From contig NZ_WFKJ01000010.1 of the NCBI RefSeq assembly GCF_009208075.1, forward strand, positions 1 through 64,000: a stretch of 64,000 nt of DNA, written 5' to 3'. The stretch is from Poseidonibacter ostreae (GTDB taxonomy: Bacteria > Campylobacterota > Campylobacteria > Campylobacterales > Arcobacteraceae). This document shows, one piece after another, positions 17,950 to 25,488 of this stretch. The notes under the pieces are model-generated. The model saw only the letters and a program-made list of their open reading frames with translations, searched no databases and was not told where the DNA came from. The first letter of the stretch is position 1; every line of letters begins with the position of its first letter. The position numbers and the translations under genes were made by a program.

Positions 17950-18822
17950 TTATAAAGACCATACACCACGTTGAACATTGTTATAATGTTTTTGTAGTAA
18001 TTGTCTAATTTTAGCTTTCCAATGAGTGTTATTAGTAATTAGATGTGCTGCAACTCTTTCAATTTCATCATAGATAATATTGAGTGGAGCAGTCTTATAT
18101 TTCATCATTACGATTCTAATTGCATTTCTCCAAGTTGTAGCCACCCTCTTTTGTAATTCTGAAGCAATATCAAATGAAATTGCAATCATAGATTTTTTCT
18201 TTTTCTTCCATAAAATTAAATATTCATGAAGAATGGGAATAAAATTACCGTTATAATGCGTATTGTTAGATAAACAATTATGCTGAAGTTTAATAGTTAC
18301 AGATAAAAGTTCATCTTTAGGCATCATTTGTATAAAGTCGGATTGGTAACTTCTAAAGCTTCCATTCTTTCTATGGTCACCAATTAAAGTTGAATAAATA
18401 CCACCCTCTTTTGTTGCTTCTCTTTGGTTAAATAACATTAGTTGAGATTTTGAAATAAATTCTTCTGGATTATCACATCTTGAAGTATCTCCAACTATTG
18501 CATCATCACCATAAACAGAACCAGAATAAGTAATCATATTGTGATATGGGGGATGAGTAAAACATATATCTGTAGGATGAGGTAATTGTTCTAGTATTGA
18601 ATCTTTTGTAAAGTCATTGCCATTATATAAATCTAGACCTACATAATTTACATTCATATCTTTACATACATCTCTTGATGTTCCAGAACCTTCACACGCA
18701 TCAACAAACAAGTTTGGACGGAAATGTTCAATCATCTCTTTGATAATATATCCTGAACTATTTCCTCTCCAACTTGACTTTCCCCATTTACCTCTATTTG
18801 GATAACTTAATACACTTTTCAT
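17950..18822 (-). CDS. DNA methyltransferase (N4/N6 amino type)
   Basis: A 290-residue protein. DACEGSGTS at 41-49 is a SAM-binding motif I, and HPPY at 90-93 is the catalytic motif IV (usually [DNS]PPY), with His in the first place. The C-terminal part, ending in a helix-rich stretch and QRGVWSL, looks like the small winged-helix tail of some restriction-associated enzymes. No paired endonuclease is seen, so it is probably an orphan methylase of the element that protects or marks its DNA. The hairpin at 18844 stands 21 bases ahead of its start. The His in motif IV is unusual and could change activity. Confidence 0.7.
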   Translation of the reverse strand: MKSVLSYPNRGKWGKSSWRGNSSGYIIKEMIEHFRPNLFVDACEGSGTSRDVCKDMNVNYVGLDLYNGNDFTKDSILEQLPHPTDICFTHPPYHNMITYSGSVYGDDAIVGDTSRCDNPEEFISKSQLMLFNQREATKEGGIYSTLIGDHRKNGSFRSYQSDFIQMMPKDELLSVTIKLQHNCLSNNTHYNGNFIPILHEYLILWKKKKKSMIAISFDIASELQKRVATTWRNAIRIVMMKYKTAPLNIIYDEIERVAAHLITNNTHWKAKIRQLLQKHYNNVQRGVWSL

Positions 18823-18842
18823 TTTTTTTCCTTGTTTTTTTA

Positions 18843-20549
18843 TTACCCTATTGATGGGGTAGTTATTTTTTCTATATTATTTTTTTGTAAAACTTCATTG
18901 ATATCAGAACCTAGTTCAATATCCCAAGTTTTAACACTTACATTTTTAGCACCTGCATCAAGTATTAAATCTTTAATACCTTTACTAATACTGATGTCAT
19001 AATTTATATTTTTGTCTTTGAATAAATTCAAATGCTTATTGAATTCATCTAAATAAATATCACTATTTATAAATTGAATTTTAATATTTGTAATATCCCC
19101 TACTTTAGATGAAGTTATATTTGAATCATTTAAATCTTGATACTTCATTAAAAGGCTATAGTGAGATAATTCAGTTGATGATAAAGATACATTAAGAGTT
19201 TTAATTCCATAAGCAGATTTTTGTCCTGCATAATCTTGATCAAACCAAATTTCTATTTCTTTATTTTCAAAAAGTCCATAATCTTCAATCCTCATACCAT
19301 TAACACCTGCAATACTTACATCATATGTGTTATGCATGATTGGTAATGAAAAAGAATCTATTGAGCCTTCTTGAAGTCTTATTATTGAATTTTTACTTTG
19401 AAGTACTTCTCTTGTTAAACCAAATGGTAATGGAGAAGCTATTCTACTAAATGATAATTCTGGTTCTTTTAAATTCTTACTTTGCCATTGTGCTAGTTTT
19501 GTATTTCTAAGTTTTAATCCTGTAACCATATTTGAATACAAATCAAAACTAGGAATAACACAAAAGCCTTCTTCAGAATAATGTTTAAATGAATGAGGGT
19601 ACTTATGATTATCATCGTTAATTACACCAAAGTGAATTAAGTCTTCAGTTGAGTAAATTTCTTTTAAATGATTAATTAGATTTTCTAAGTCATCAATTGA
19701 TAAGTACCCTACTTTTGTATTTATAAGATTAACTTTTGATAATAATTTAGTATATGTTAATGCTGAAATACCTCTACTCTTGTAATATTTAATTTTTTTC
19801 TTTTGATTTGAAGTTAATGAATACTCATATATTGATGTAACAATCATCATGAATTTTTGTTTCTCATTCATATTAGAATACAATTCTAATGTTTTAGAAA
19901 AATTTACTTCAGTATATTTCTTGTTTACATCAAATTTAGTATAAGTCACTTCATTATTTGTTGTTACAGTTGAAGATACTTTTTTAGGTACTTTAAAATT
20001 TATTTGTTCAGTATCTAAATGTACTTCTAAAGACTTTTGATATAAATCAAAGTCTATTCCTATTCTTTTTGCAAGTTCTAATAAAGCATCTATTGTTTGT
20101 AGACCTTTTTCTTTTCTAAGATAATTATAAATACTTGATTTGTATCCACATTTGTTTTCACGTGAGCATTTGATAAAATTTGATTCTCCATGATTTGGTA
20201 CAAAAAGTTCTTTTTTACCACAGCTAGGACAAATTCCACCATGAGCATTATTTTTCCATTGAAATTCTGGGAAGTCTATACCAATGTTTATTTGTGACTC
20301 TAAGAATTCAATTTTTTGATTAATAGGTATAACTAATGGTTCTAATCCTAATTTGAATCTATTACATAGTTCTAATAGTTTTATTTTGTATTCTTGTTTA
20401 TTAATCCAAGAAAGTTTGTTATCCATATTTTCTAGTTGTTTAATGAATGCATATAAAGAGTTATATTTATCATTTTTAAAATGTTTTAAAAATAATGCAG
20501 CATCCTCTTCATTTAGTGCATGTTTTGTATAGTATTGTAAATCTAACAT
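18843..20549 (-). CDS. DNA primase with zinc finger and Toprim domain
   Basis: A 568-residue primase-like protein. After about 100 helical residues comes a CHC2-like zinc finger (CPSC at 107-110, then CSRENKC at 128-134). The Toprim domain follows, with EGSIDS at 394-399 and the acidic FDQD at 436-439 for metal binding. Such proteins make RNA primers for replication or conjugative transfer. No helicase Walker A motif was found, so it is not a fused primase-helicase. AAAGGATA supports the start. The C-terminal codons lie inside the hairpin at 18844-18861. It fits a self-replicating or mobilisable element. Confidence 0.75.
   Translation of the reverse strand: MLDLQYYTKHALNEEDAALFLKHFKNDKYNSLYAFIKQLENMDNKLSWINKQEYKIKLLELCNRFKLGLEPLVIPINQKIEFLESQINIGIDFPEFQWKNNAHGGICPSCGKKELFVPNHGESNFIKCSRENKCGYKSSIYNYLRKEKGLQTIDALLELAKRIGIDFDLYQKSLEVHLDTEQINFKVPKKVSSTVTTNNEVTYTKFDVNKKYTEVNFSKTLELYSNMNEKQKFMMIVTSIYEYSLTSNQKKKIKYYKSRGISALTYTKLLSKVNLINTKVGYLSIDDLENLINHLKEIYSTEDLIHFGVINDDNHKYPHSFKHYSEEGFCVIPSFDLYSNMVTGLKLRNTKLAQWQSKNLKEPELSFSRIASPLPFGLTREVLQSKNSIIRLQEGSIDSFSLPIMHNTYDVSIAGVNGMRIEDYGLFENKEIEIWFDQDYAGQKSAYGIKTLNVSLSSTELSHYSLLMKYQDLNDSNITSSKVGDITNIKIQFINSDIYLDEFNKHLNLFKDKNINYDISISKGIKDLILDAGAKNVSVKTWDIELGSDINEVLQKNNIEKITTPSIG
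18844..18861 (-). promoter_or_regulatory. Short leader hairpin, TACCC type, overlapping a stop codon
   Basis: The same TACCC/GGGTA stem and loop as the other three copies. Here it also encodes the last residues and stop of the primase gene, and it ends 21 bases before the methyltransferase ATG. Confidence 0.65.
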
Positions 20550-20566
20550 ATTTTATCCTTTCTTGT

Positions 20567-20584
20567 TACCCTATTGATGGGGTA
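20567..20584 (-). promoter_or_regulatory. Short leader hairpin, TACCC type, overlapping a stop codon
   Basis: An identical stem and loop, ending 17 bases before the primase ATG. It includes the stop codon of the preceding small gene, read in a different frame from the copy at 18844. Confidence 0.65.
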
Positions 20585-20876
20585 GTGATTTTTTTGTTTT
20601 CTTAGAATTTCTAGAACCTATCCATCCAGTAATAAGATAAATGTTTTCTGAATCATCAATTTTATAAATAATAGTACTACTTCCTATAGACAATTCTAAA
20701 TCCTTGTTTCTTGGTAATTCATCAATATTGTCTAAAACATATACGTATAAAGGAACAATTGCTGTTAATTCAAACTCACGTTTTAAACCACTAATCCAAA
20801 AATGTTCTTTTGGTAAAATTTTTAATGAAGGAGCTTTTACTAAACTTCTTAACTTTTTACTTTTATTAGCTGACAT
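20571..20876 (-). CDS. Small basic hypothetical protein
   Basis: A 101-residue basic protein (MSANKSKKLRSLVK at the start, KKTKKSLPHQ at the end) that I do not recognise. AAGGA lies seven bases before its ATG, which overlaps the preceding gene by 11 bases. The basic ends suit nucleic-acid binding, but there is no known fold. Its last codons lie in the leader hairpin of the primase gene. Confidence 0.55.
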   Translation of the reverse strand: MSANKSKKLRSLVKAPSLKILPKEHFWISGLKREFELTAIVPLYVYVLDNIDELPRNKDLELSIGSSTIIYKIDDSENIYLITGWIGSRNSKKTKKSLPHQ

Positions 20877-21123
20877 TAGAAATCCTTTTTCTATAATTTA
20901 TTTTGTTTCTTAATGATTTAATATCTTTTTCTATTTGTTCAATTTTGTATGCTAAATCAAAATCTAAATCAATTAATTTGATATATTTTTTATCATTTTC
21001 ATAGTCAAGTGAATCATTTTCAAAAGTATGTTGATCATTAACACATTTATTTTTTTTATCTTTTAGTTGGTCCAATTTTTTTAATTTATTTGTTAATTGA
21101 ACATTTAATTTTTTAATTGACAT
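20866..21123 (-). CDS. Coiled-coil hypothetical protein
   Basis: An 85-residue, highly charged protein with heptad-like Leu/Ile spacing over most of its length, so it is likely a coiled coil. AAGGGTG precedes the ATG, which overlaps the stop of an 18-codon reading frame. It has no catalytic residues. It may be a structural or DNA-tethering partner of the replication genes downstream; this is inference. Confidence 0.55.
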   Translation of the reverse strand: MSIKKLNVQLTNKLKKLDQLKDKKNKCVNDQHTFENDSLDYENDKKYIKLIDLDFDLAYKIEQIEKDIKSLRNKINYRKRISNVS

Positions 21124-21179
21124 TATTCACCCTTATTTATAAATTCATATATTTCTTCATTAACTTCCCAATCAAGCAT
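21123..21179 (-). CDS. 18-residue micro-ORF with a strong ribosome site
   Basis: The frame reads MLDWEVNEEIYEFINKGE and is preceded by AAGGAG at good spacing. Its ATG overlaps the end of the membrane-protein gene, and its stop overlaps the next ATG (TAATG). It is either a tiny coupled peptide or a device that carries ribosomes across the junction. Confidence 0.4.
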   Translation of the reverse strand: MLDWEVNEEIYEFINKGE

Positions 21180-21501
21180 AGTAAACTCCTTGACCAACAA
21201 TTGAAACAAAAACTAGTGCAACAAAAAGTGATAAACTTGCTATTACAGTTGTTTTAATTATTAGAAAAAATAAATTCTTTCTATAAATATTTTCAGTTGT
21301 TGGTGTTAATTTACAACGTATTAAGTGCAATGTAGAAATAAGTGTTATGTAGAATATTACGAAGTAGGGTGGTATTGTATTTATTAATACTATAGTGATT
21401 GGTATGATAATAAGATGTAAAATACTTCTTAGCATTGAACTAGTTAGTAAAACATCTTGATTATCAAAAAACATTTTTTGAGTTGATATTGTAGTTTTCA
21501 T
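21172..21501 (-). CDS. Small membrane protein
   Basis: A 109-residue protein with about three hydrophobic segments (near residues 22-50 and 77-105). It is likely an inner-membrane protein with no signal peptide. AAGGAAATAAA precedes the ATG. It lies between the Cas4-like nuclease and the replication genes, and no family is recognised. Confidence 0.55.
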   Translation of the reverse strand: MKTTISTQKMFFDNQDVLLTSSMLRSILHLIIIPITIVLINTIPPYFVIFYITLISTLHLIRCKLTPTTENIYRKNLFFLIIKTTVIASLSLFVALVFVSIVGQGVYYA

Positions 21502-21518
21502 TTTATTTCCTTAAAAAA

Positions 21519-21567
21519 AGGGAATAAATATCCATAAGGGATATTTAAATCCCTTGTGGGTTTATTT
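21519..21567 (-). promoter_or_regulatory. Long nested leader hairpin, ATCCC type
   Basis: The inner stem AAGGGAT/ATCCCTT lies within weaker outer AT-rich pairs. It spans from just after the nuclease stop codon to near the ATG at 21501. The layout is the same as the other long leader hairpins, but the sequence differs. Confidence 0.5.
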
Positions 21568-21573
21568 AAAACA

Positions 21574-22530
21574 TTAGATGACTTTTACATAAGAGTAAAC
21601 ATCATTCTTTTTTCTGTATTTTGAATATAGTTCTGGTTCTTCAATCTTAAATCTTGATACATCCATGTCATAGTTATTATTTTTTGAAACTAATTGAATA
21701 GTTGTGTCATTAAACTTTGCTATATTATTATTCGTTGTTTTCATAAAATCTTTTAATGATTTTTTTATTATCCATGCTTCTTTTTCGTATTGTTTAAGTA
21801 ATCCTAATTTCTTTATATATTTTGAAACTTCCATAGGTAATACCGTATTACTTTTTGAAACTAGGGCAGGGCAATCTTTTTTGAAAGGACATTTAGAACA
21901 AAATAATTGTTGTTCAGCAAGAGGTTCTTGATTTGTTTGTAATGCATTTGCAAGTAAATTTGCTTTGTTGAATGCAATATCATATAAAGTTTGATTTTGG
22001 CTAACTTTAAAAGTTTTATTCCAACCTGTATTAACATCAATTGCAATAACATAACCTCTTATAGTCTTATTAGGGTGTTTTTTCTGTAGTAAACCCATTT
22101 GTAACTGAATTTGTAAAATCCAAGATTCATAAGGTTCGTCTACAGGAATACTAGTTGATTTTGCTTCAATAACAACAATTTCTTTTTTACTAGTAATAGT
22201 AAAATCAATATGTGCTTTGATATCAAAACCATTAAGTGCTTTTCCATTTGCTTCAACTTGTGTTAAATAGTTCATTCCTTGTAGCATTTTTTCTACAATA
22301 CCTTCAGCTATATGACCTCTTTGAAAAACTATGTATTGAGGAATATCATATTCAACAATATGTTTTTTTGAAAGATATGCTTTTCTTAAACAACTTCCTA
22401 TATCAGATGCACCAATATATTTAGTTCTATCACCTAAAGATTCTTTAGTTTCTTCAGCAATGATTTTTGGTAGCTTATCTTCAATGTATAAGTCAAATTC
22501 TGTTTTTTGTGAGTTTTCATTTAGTGACAT
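21574..22530 (-). CDS. Cas4-like PD-(D/E)XK exonuclease
   Basis: A 318-residue nuclease. HIDF at 107-110 gives the first catalytic Asp, and VVIEAKS around 119-125 gives ExK. Q138-Q144 (QIQLQMG) follows as in RecB-family nucleases. Cys47 plus Cys211, Cys214 and Cys220 (CSKCPFKKDC) are placed like the four Fe-S ligands of Cas4/AddB proteins. There is no CRISPR array or other cas gene, so it most likely acts with the adjacent RecT as the 5'-end resecting half of a phage-type recombination pair. AAGGA precedes the start. Confidence 0.8.
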   Translation of the reverse strand: MSLNENSQKTEFDLYIEDKLPKIIAEETKESLGDRTKYIGASDIGSCLRKAYLSKKHIVEYDIPQYIVFQRGHIAEGIVEKMLQGMNYLTQVEANGKALNGFDIKAHIDFTITSKKEIVVIEAKSTSIPVDEPYESWILQIQLQMGLLQKKHPNKTIRGYVIAIDVNTGWNKTFKVSQNQTLYDIAFNKANLLANALQTNQEPLAEQQLFCSKCPFKKDCPALVSKSNTVLPMEVSKYIKKLGLLKQYEKEAWIIKKSLKDFMKTTNNNIAKFNDTTIQLVSKNNNYDMDVSRFKIEEPELYSKYRKKNDVYSYVKVI

Positions 22531-22601
22531 AGTAGTCCTTTTGTGGAAGATTAAAATAAATATTAAAATCTTTTTTTGTTAGTAATTTTTTCTGAATAGT
22601 T

Positions 22602-23756
22602 TTACTTGTTAGAAAATAAATTTCCTTCTATACACTCATTAGTTGAACTAATTCCATGTACTTCTTTAAATTCATCAACCATATTTTTAAGTTTTGTTAA
22701 GTCAGAAAGTATTTCATCAATATCTTCAGTATCTTCTTTAGTTACTCCTAAAACATCATTTACAAAAGATGTAATATTTTCATCATTTAGTTTCATTTCA
22801 TTTTTTAGAAAATTAAACAGTTTTACTGCAGAAGATTGTTTTTTTGGTTTTTGTTGAGTGTTAAAATTTTGATTACTTGATGAGGTTTTTACTTCTTCTG
22901 TAACTTCATAAATTATTTCATCATCAACATTTTTATTTTGATTTGTAGTTTGAATACTAGTAGATGAATCAATTAAAATTGTCCATTTTTCGTCTTCGTA
23001 TGTAAATCCTAATTCTTTTATAGTTTTACTATGTTGAAATGTATCACCTGTTATGTATGCATAATCATTAAGTTTCTCAATTTGTAAACCTAGTTGACTG
23101 ATTGCATCTTCAATTGAAGCTGTTAAGTAAGACTTTGTTTCAACAATTTGTTCAACCTCATCTTTTGTATAAACACCTAAGATAACGTCAGGACAATATA
23201 ATCTACTCCATTTCTTAGCAGCTAAGTAAGCAAGTTGCTGTTTAGGATCTTCAGCCCAAAGAGTTGAATTTCTTGTAGTAACTTGCAAAAGTGATAATTT
23301 TAATTCTCTAGGTTTTGTTTCATTTAATAATGTAGCACGTACAATAACACCGACACCTTGTTCATCTTCAGGAGTTGAATTTGATACACGATATTTATGC
23401 CCTTTTGGTGAAACTTTTTCTTTTGTTTTTCCAATTACATTTTCCCAAGTACCATAATATTCATACTCAAGTCTGGATTGTATTGGAGCATTATTATTAA
23501 TAATTGCAGATACTAGTTGTGATTCGTAACCAAGGACACCATTTAATAAAAAGGTTTTTTGAGCAACAGAAAATGGATTCATTCCCCATTGAGCAGATTG
23601 CATAATAATAGCTAAACAATCACCTTCGTTTTTTAAGTGTTTTGGAATACTAACAGATGATGTTGACATAATTTTTGCAAGTGTAAGCATTTGCTCCATT
23701 TGATCTAAACCAACAATATTTAAGCCTGTATTATTTTGTATTAGTGAATTTTTCAT
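22602..23756 (-). CDS. recT: RecT-family single-strand annealing protein
   Basis: A 384-residue protein. The N-terminal 200 residues follow the RecT pattern: SSVSIPKHL, then GDCLAIIMQSAQWGMNPFSV, FLLNGVLGYESQLVSAI and a later QQLAYLAAKKWSRLYCPD. RecT proteins anneal complementary single strands during recombination. The C-terminal 150 residues are acidic and loosely ordered, as usual for the family. It lies just upstream of the Cas4-like nuclease, its expected partner. AGGAAATT precedes the ATG. It probably helps replication, repair or recombination of the element. Confidence 0.85.
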   Translation of the reverse strand: MKNSLIQNNTGLNIVGLDQMEQMLTLAKIMSTSSVSIPKHLKNEGDCLAIIMQSAQWGMNPFSVAQKTFLLNGVLGYESQLVSAIINNNAPIQSRLEYEYYGTWENVIGKTKEKVSPKGHKYRVSNSTPEDEQGVGVIVRATLLNETKPRELKLSLLQVTTRNSTLWAEDPKQQLAYLAAKKWSRLYCPDVILGVYTKDEVEQIVETKSYLTASIEDAISQLGLQIEKLNDYAYITGDTFQHSKTIKELGFTYEDEKWTILIDSSTSIQTTNQNKNVDDEIIYEVTEEVKTSSSNQNFNTQQKPKKQSSAVKLFNFLKNEMKLNDENITSFVNDVLGVTKEDTEDIDEILSDLTKLKNMVDEFKEVHGISSTNECIEGNLFSNK

Positions 23757-23992
23757 TTTAATTTCCTGTATGAATTATGTTTTAAAGTTTAGCTTTGTCA
23801 CATAAAATAAGGAGAAGGGTAGTGTTGTAATATTTAACACATATAACTCATTTATTTGTATGTGCTAAAAGCAACAGTTGTAAGATTTTTTGATTAGTAA
23901 AAAGTGTTAGAACACTTTAAGATTAAGAATTGATTTCAATGCATCAAATAATTAAATTAGAAGTATCATTAACCTAAGTTAGATAGTTACTT
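23757..23992. other. Intergenic region with an 18-bp palindrome
   Basis: The palindrome AAAGTGTTAGAACACTTT lies at 23901-23918 and could bind a dimeric regulator. The rest is AT-rich, with a TAAGGAGAAGGG stretch near 23810 but no gene following it. No promoter was assigned with confidence. Confidence 0.45.
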
Positions 23993-24148
23993 TTATTTAA
24001 TATTTGTTTTTATATTTATAAAATTAAGTGCATTATCAATTTTTTGATTTATGTTAATTAAGAATTTTCTATCTAAAAATATTTTTAATAGAAAATAAAC
24101 AGTAGATAATAAAATTGTCATAAATATGATAAATTTAAAAATATCCAT
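23993..24148 (-). CDS. 51-residue single-span membrane peptide
   Basis: The frame starts with MDIFKFIIFMTILLSTVYFL, one clear transmembrane segment, and then a charged tail. The ATG overlaps the stop of the upstream membrane-protein gene (TAATG), and AAGGAAG lies eight bases ahead, so translation is likely coupled. The pair of tiny membrane proteins resembles holin-like or entry-exclusion pairs in layout only; neither function can be claimed. Confidence 0.5.
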   Translation of the reverse strand: MDIFKFIIFMTILLSTVYFLLKIFLDRKFLININQKIDNALNFINIKTNIK

Positions 24149-24393
24149 TATTCTTCCTTTGCAATCTCATCTAATTTTTTAATATACTCTTTAGACATTT
24201 TAGCTAAAAGAATATTTAAAATTAATAAGATTGTTATATATATTAATAAGTCTAGCACAAATATATTGCTATATTCATTTGTTAATATGTAATCATATAA
24301 TGATACAAGTAGACTTATTATAAATCCGATGATTAGAAAAATCGATTGTTTTAGAAAACTTTCAATTTTCATTAATCTGTCTTTTTTACTCAT
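24148..24393 (-). CDS. Small two-span membrane protein
   Basis: An 81-residue protein with two transmembrane stretches (about residues 16-34 and 45-63) and a charged C-terminal helix. The start has AGGAAAAA upstream. It is coupled to the 51-residue membrane peptide that follows. The family is unknown; it lies between the recombination genes and the first operon gene. Confidence 0.55.
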   Translation of the reverse strand: MSKKDRLMKIESFLKQSIFLIIGFIISLLVSLYDYILTNEYSNIFVLDLLIYITILLILNILLAKMSKEYIKKLDEIAKEE

Positions 24394-24546
24394 TAGTTTT
24401 TCCTTTAGTGAATTAGCAATGCTAATAGAATTAACTTAAACACTAAAAAGAAGAGAACTAGGGTGCAAAAGCAACTAAGTAATTCTATATTAGTGCTTTA
24501 GCAACAATAGTTTGGTGTAAAGTTGTACCTCCTTGATTTTTATTAG

Positions 24547-24622
24547 AATAAATTCCCATAAAAAGACAAGAAGATAATATTCCATATGGAGTAAAATTCT
24601 TATCTCCTTATGGAAATTTATT
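24547..24622 (-). promoter_or_regulatory. Long nested hairpin, AT-rich type
   Basis: The outer arms AATAAATTCCCATAA and TTATGGAAATTTATT pair almost fully, and an inner AGATAA/TTATCT stem lies between them. It sits in the leader of the two small membrane-protein genes. The architecture matches the other long leader hairpins. Confidence 0.5.
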
Positions 24623-24659
24623 AATTAAATTTCGATATTATTTAAAATCCTTGCGTTCA

Positions 24660-24752
24660 GATAAGTTCGCAAAACTTATCCCGTTGCACTTGCAACAGCT
24701 ATGCTTCTCAACATAGAGCAGACTATATTTTATAAAGTATTTATTACTTTAT
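24660..24752 (-). ncRNA. Cluster of four consecutive hairpins
   Basis: Four back-to-back perfect stems: GATAAGTT/AACTTATC (24660-24680), GTTGC/GCAAC (24683-24696), CTATG/CATAG (24699-24716) and ATAAAGTA/TACTTTAT (24732-24752). There is no reading frame here. It lies just after the first operon gene on the transcribed strand, so it is probably a structured mRNA segment or processed RNA. No known class was recognised. Confidence 0.4.
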
Positions 24753-24787
24753 CCCCATTTTTCAACCACTTTGTAATTAATTTATTT

Positions 24788-25306
24788 TTATGATGCTTTT
24801 ACATCATCTTTTTTAGTTGTTTTTTTTACAGCTTCAGATTTTTTTGGTTCTATTTCTTCATTTTTTGAATTAATTAATTTAATCCAACTTGTTACTTTTT
24901 CTTCTGGAATTTTAATTTCGATTGCAATTTCTTTTGCTAGTTTACCTTCTTGTAAAGATTTAGTTATTGCTGCTTCATGGTAAGAAAACTTTTTAGTTCT
25001 TGGGTCAAAGTATAAGTTTTCTTCAGTACCAATTTTAATGATTTCATCAATAATCTTATTTGCTTCTTCAAATTTCTTTGATAGTTCCGAAAATTTCTCA
25101 ATATCTAATTGATTACCTACTTGTTCTCTTGATTTTTTTGATATGGCATCTAATTTAAAGAACTTACTTAATAAAGTTTTTGTTTCAGTTGTATTTGCAA
25201 TAATAACTCTTGCATCTCTTCCACCTAATTCAAGAAGGTTTTGATTTCTTTCTTCTTGTGAAATTTTTTTTGGTTTATTATTTTGGATTTTATTATTTGG
25301 TGACAT
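24788..25306 (-). CDS. Putative DNA-binding protein, first gene of the long operon
   Basis: A 172-residue basic protein that I do not recognise by family. Residues 109-145 (YHEAAITKSLQEGKLAKEIA, then IEIKIPEEKVTSWIKL) look like a helix-turn-helix. The Lys-rich tail (KKTTKKDD) fits DNA binding. It is the first gene after the divergent control region, which is where a regulator or partition-like protein would be expected. The short hairpin at 25326 ends 20 bases ahead of the ATG. Repressor or plasmid-maintenance function is inference. Confidence 0.5.
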   Translation of the reverse strand: MSPNNKIQNNKPKKISQEERNQNLLELGGRDARVIIANTTETKTLLSKFFKLDAISKKSREQVGNQLDIEKFSELSKKFEEANKIIDEIIKIGTEENLYFDPRTKKFSYHEAAITKSLQEGKLAKEIAIEIKIPEEKVTSWIKLINSKNEEIEPKKSEAVKKTTKKDDVKAS

Positions 25307-25325
25307 TTTTATTTCCTTGTGTTAT

Positions 25326-25343
25326 TACCCTATTGATAGGGTA
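25326..25343 (-). promoter_or_regulatory. Short leader hairpin, TACCC type
   Basis: The stem TACCC/GGGTA has a loop differing at one base from the other three copies. It ends 20 bases ahead of the ATG at 25306, next to the ribosome site AAGGAAAT. Confidence 0.65.
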
Positions 25344-25488
25344 GTTGATTTTAATTTTATGTATGGTGACATTTTATTTTTTTTTGGGTGTTATTAATTA
25401 CTTGCTTGTGGCTTACACTACTAAGTTCATACTTACAATAGATTCAGTTTTTGTTAAATTACTTCTCTAAATAAAAAAGGGGTTTATA

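Noticed and set aside
21574-22530. Part of a CRISPR-Cas locus because of the Cas4-like protein
   Set aside because: No array and no cas1, cas2 or effector gene is in the window, while RecT is adjacent.
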